The notes beneath the pieces were generated by a model. The model made no database searches, was not told where the DNA came from, and was given only the letters and a program-made list of their open reading frames with translations. A program made the translations under genes and the position numbers. This document shows positions 62,838-64,000 of a stretch of 64,000 nucleotides of DNA, piece by piece. Source of the DNA: Aquatica leii (taxonomy: Eukaryota; Arthropoda; Insecta; Coleoptera; Lampyridae). Every line of letters begins with the position of its first letter. Within the stretch, counting starts at the first letter, position 1. The stretch spans positions 172,934,882 to 172,998,881 of the forward strand of contig CM069433.1 of assembly GCA_035610365.1 (NCBI GenBank), in the 5' to 3' direction.

Positions 62838-63400
62838 AATTTCCGCAATCCAGACAGCGGGAACGTTTTTTTCTATTTTTGCAAAGCATATTCCAAAAAT
62901 TTCAATCAGAGGGTCTTCAACAGCGGTAGATGCTGACTTTGCATTGAAACTGCGATTATTAACTGCAGTAGCATTTGTACCTACAGAAGAAGTTGTCAGT
63001 GCATCTGAAACTCTGTTGGACGAAAACATGTTATCCCCAGCACCACGAGGAGTTGTAGATTACTTTGAGGACACTTGGGTAGGACGTCCACAAAGAGTAC
63101 AGCGGCGTCGTTCACCCCGTTTTCCTCATGACATGTGAAATTGTTTTGAATGAGTACACACTGATTTGCCTAAACCAAATTACTCCACAAAAGGTTGGCA
63201 TAAGGATTTGAGCTACAAATTTCCTCTGACCATCCTAATATTTGGAAATTTATAGAGGCCATTCAGCGGGAACAAAACTTGCATAAAATTCAAGTGGAAC
63301 AATATGTAGCGAGCATGAAAAGTACACCTGCCCGCAAAAAATACAGGAACTGCGCAAAATGTGTCCCACTTCTTACATGGTGTAGCCCATAATTTAAGTT
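62838..63400 (+). pseudogene. MULE transposase C-terminal relic
   Basis: The relic spans the frames around 62944-63138 and their continuation. Recognisable blocks are AFVPTEEVVSASETLLDE, DYFEDTWVGRP, PRFPHDMWNCFE, a LPKPN stretch (usually followed by the E of the NNxxEGWH block, lost here) and the helical end with WKFIEAIQREQNL. Frameshifts near 62940 and 63140-63200 break it. It is a different MULE family from the copy at 58125-59830. Confidence 0.7.
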
Positions 63401-63469
63401 ATTATGATTTGAAAGATAAATTTTATAAATAGGTAATGGAAGCACAAAAAAAACAAAAAATCAAGACAA

Positions 63470-63545
63470 GAATTTCGTTTTCGGTCAATTGTAGTTCGAT
63501 GAATTTTTCTTTCGATAAATTGTCCTGTTTTCGGTAAACTTTTTG
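63470..63545 (-). repeat. MULE terminal block (right end)
   Basis: In reverse complement: GGTCCCAAAAAGTTTACCG, AAAACAG, ACAATTTATCGAAAG, AATTCATCGAACTACAATTG and ACCGAAAACG. These align in order with 50464-50565. This is the clearest terminal pair in the right half of the window. Confidence 0.75.
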
Positions 63546-63560
63546 GGACCGGTGCGATAT

Positions 63561-64000
63561 TAGTCATAATCTTATTTTTTTTGGTAAGTGATTTTAAGAA
63601 AATAGTCAATACCTACTAACAACCGTAGTTTAAATTTTTATGTTGTTAAAAACAATTACTTTGCTAACTGCATCGTAATTGAATGTGTGTGGCGTTTAGA
63701 CAACTTTCTTAGAATTACTTACAGGAAGCCCATAACTGAAGCTTGTGTTTATTGTTTATTAAATTTGGTTCATTTATAATTGTGGGTTTATTTAGCTTTG
63801 GCCTAAGCTATTAGATAATTATTACACGATTATTTTTTTATGGTGTGATAATTTTTAAAACTATATAGTGTACCTGCCTACTACAGCTTTAATTGTAAGT
63901 TACAGTAACCCAAAAGGTACAAAAAGAAAGCTAAACTCAAATCTTGAAAAAAAAGTAATGGCTTTAAATGCCAGGACTCCCGCACAAAATTTTATTGATT
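63561..64000. other. AT-rich right edge of the window
   Basis: No coding, repeat or RNA signal could be supported. Confidence 0.4.

Larger units (their letters stand above)
62308..63560 (+). mobile_element. Third MULE relic with its right terminal block
   Basis: The frame 62308-62628 carries ISQAAAVGLPKVTSIKKL, a motif found before the catalytic region of FLYWCH-MULE proteins. After a large deletion, 62838 onwards gives IFQKFQSEGLQQRY, then LRLLTAVAFVPTEEVVSASE, VVDYFEDTWVGRPQRVQRR and RFPHDMWNCFE. A DHPNIWKFIEAIQREQNLHK block follows near 63220. This is the C-terminal half of a MULE transposase. The block 63470-63545 has CGGTCAATTGTAGTTCGATG and TTTTCGGTAAACTTTTTGGG, the inverse of the left block at 50455-50600. 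The catalytic core is missing. Confidence 0.7.

Overview
The window is AT-rich eukaryotic DNA with spliced genes, short AT-rich introns with GT-AG borders, AATAAA poly(A) signals and a dense load of decayed transposons. The mixture (FLYWCH-type MULEs, piggyBac, PIF/Harbinger, hAT, Tigger/pogo, RTE-like LINEs, Penelope, Ty3/gypsy) and the ADAMTS architecture fit an arthropod, most likely an insect. I cannot name the species. There is no operon, CRISPR array or prokaryotic feature.

Host genes. The backbone is one large minus-strand ADAMTS metalloprotease gene. I could place thirteen exons between 48753 and 19382: reprolysin catalytic domain, disintegrin-like domain, TSP1, Cys-rich, spacer, three more TSP1 repeats and a PLAC domain. 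It ends with a stop codon and a nearby poly(A) signal. Signal peptide and prodomain exons are not visible, so the 5' end probably lies beyond 64 kb. Downstream on the same strand, three small exons at 8077-8652 encode a Cys/Trp-rich extracellular region resembling the hormone-receptor domain of class B GPCRs; the rest of that gene was not found. Short minus-strand coding pieces at 1-272, 2397-2597 and 60378-60481 look like gene or transposon-protein fragments.

Mobile DNA by region. 0.9-3.9 kb: MULE relic with degenerate terminal repeats and a possible 8-bp target duplication. 6.8-7.4 kb: TA-flanked MITE. 9.5-17 kb: LINE endonuclease fragment, piggyBac relic, purine-rich LINE and Tc1/IS630-like relic. 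19.7-32.7 kb (one ADAMTS intron): rearranged PIF/Harbinger element, RTE-like LINE, Tigger relic, second piggyBac relic and hAT zinc-finger fragment. 33.3-46.5 kb (second giant intron): decayed Ty3/gypsy element with duplicated integrase, RTE-like LINE, Penelope-like element and nearly complete hAT. 48.8-64 kb: hAT-type end, TA-flanked MITE, and a MULE (left end about 50.45 kb, right end about 61.6 kb) carrying a young LTR retrotransposon (50845-57275) and a small Harbinger-type MITE. A third MULE relic closes the window.

The most unusual object is the LTR retrotransposon. It has a perfect 4-bp AGGA target duplication and LTRs differing at only a handful of positions apart from a clean 550-bp indel. 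Its pol gene is almost wholly deleted, leaving a single open frame that fuses gag to the integrase zinc-finger region, followed by about 2.1 kb of pyrimidine-rich repeats. I found no convincing sign of a wholly new biological system; the novelty lies in rearranged and nested mobile elements.
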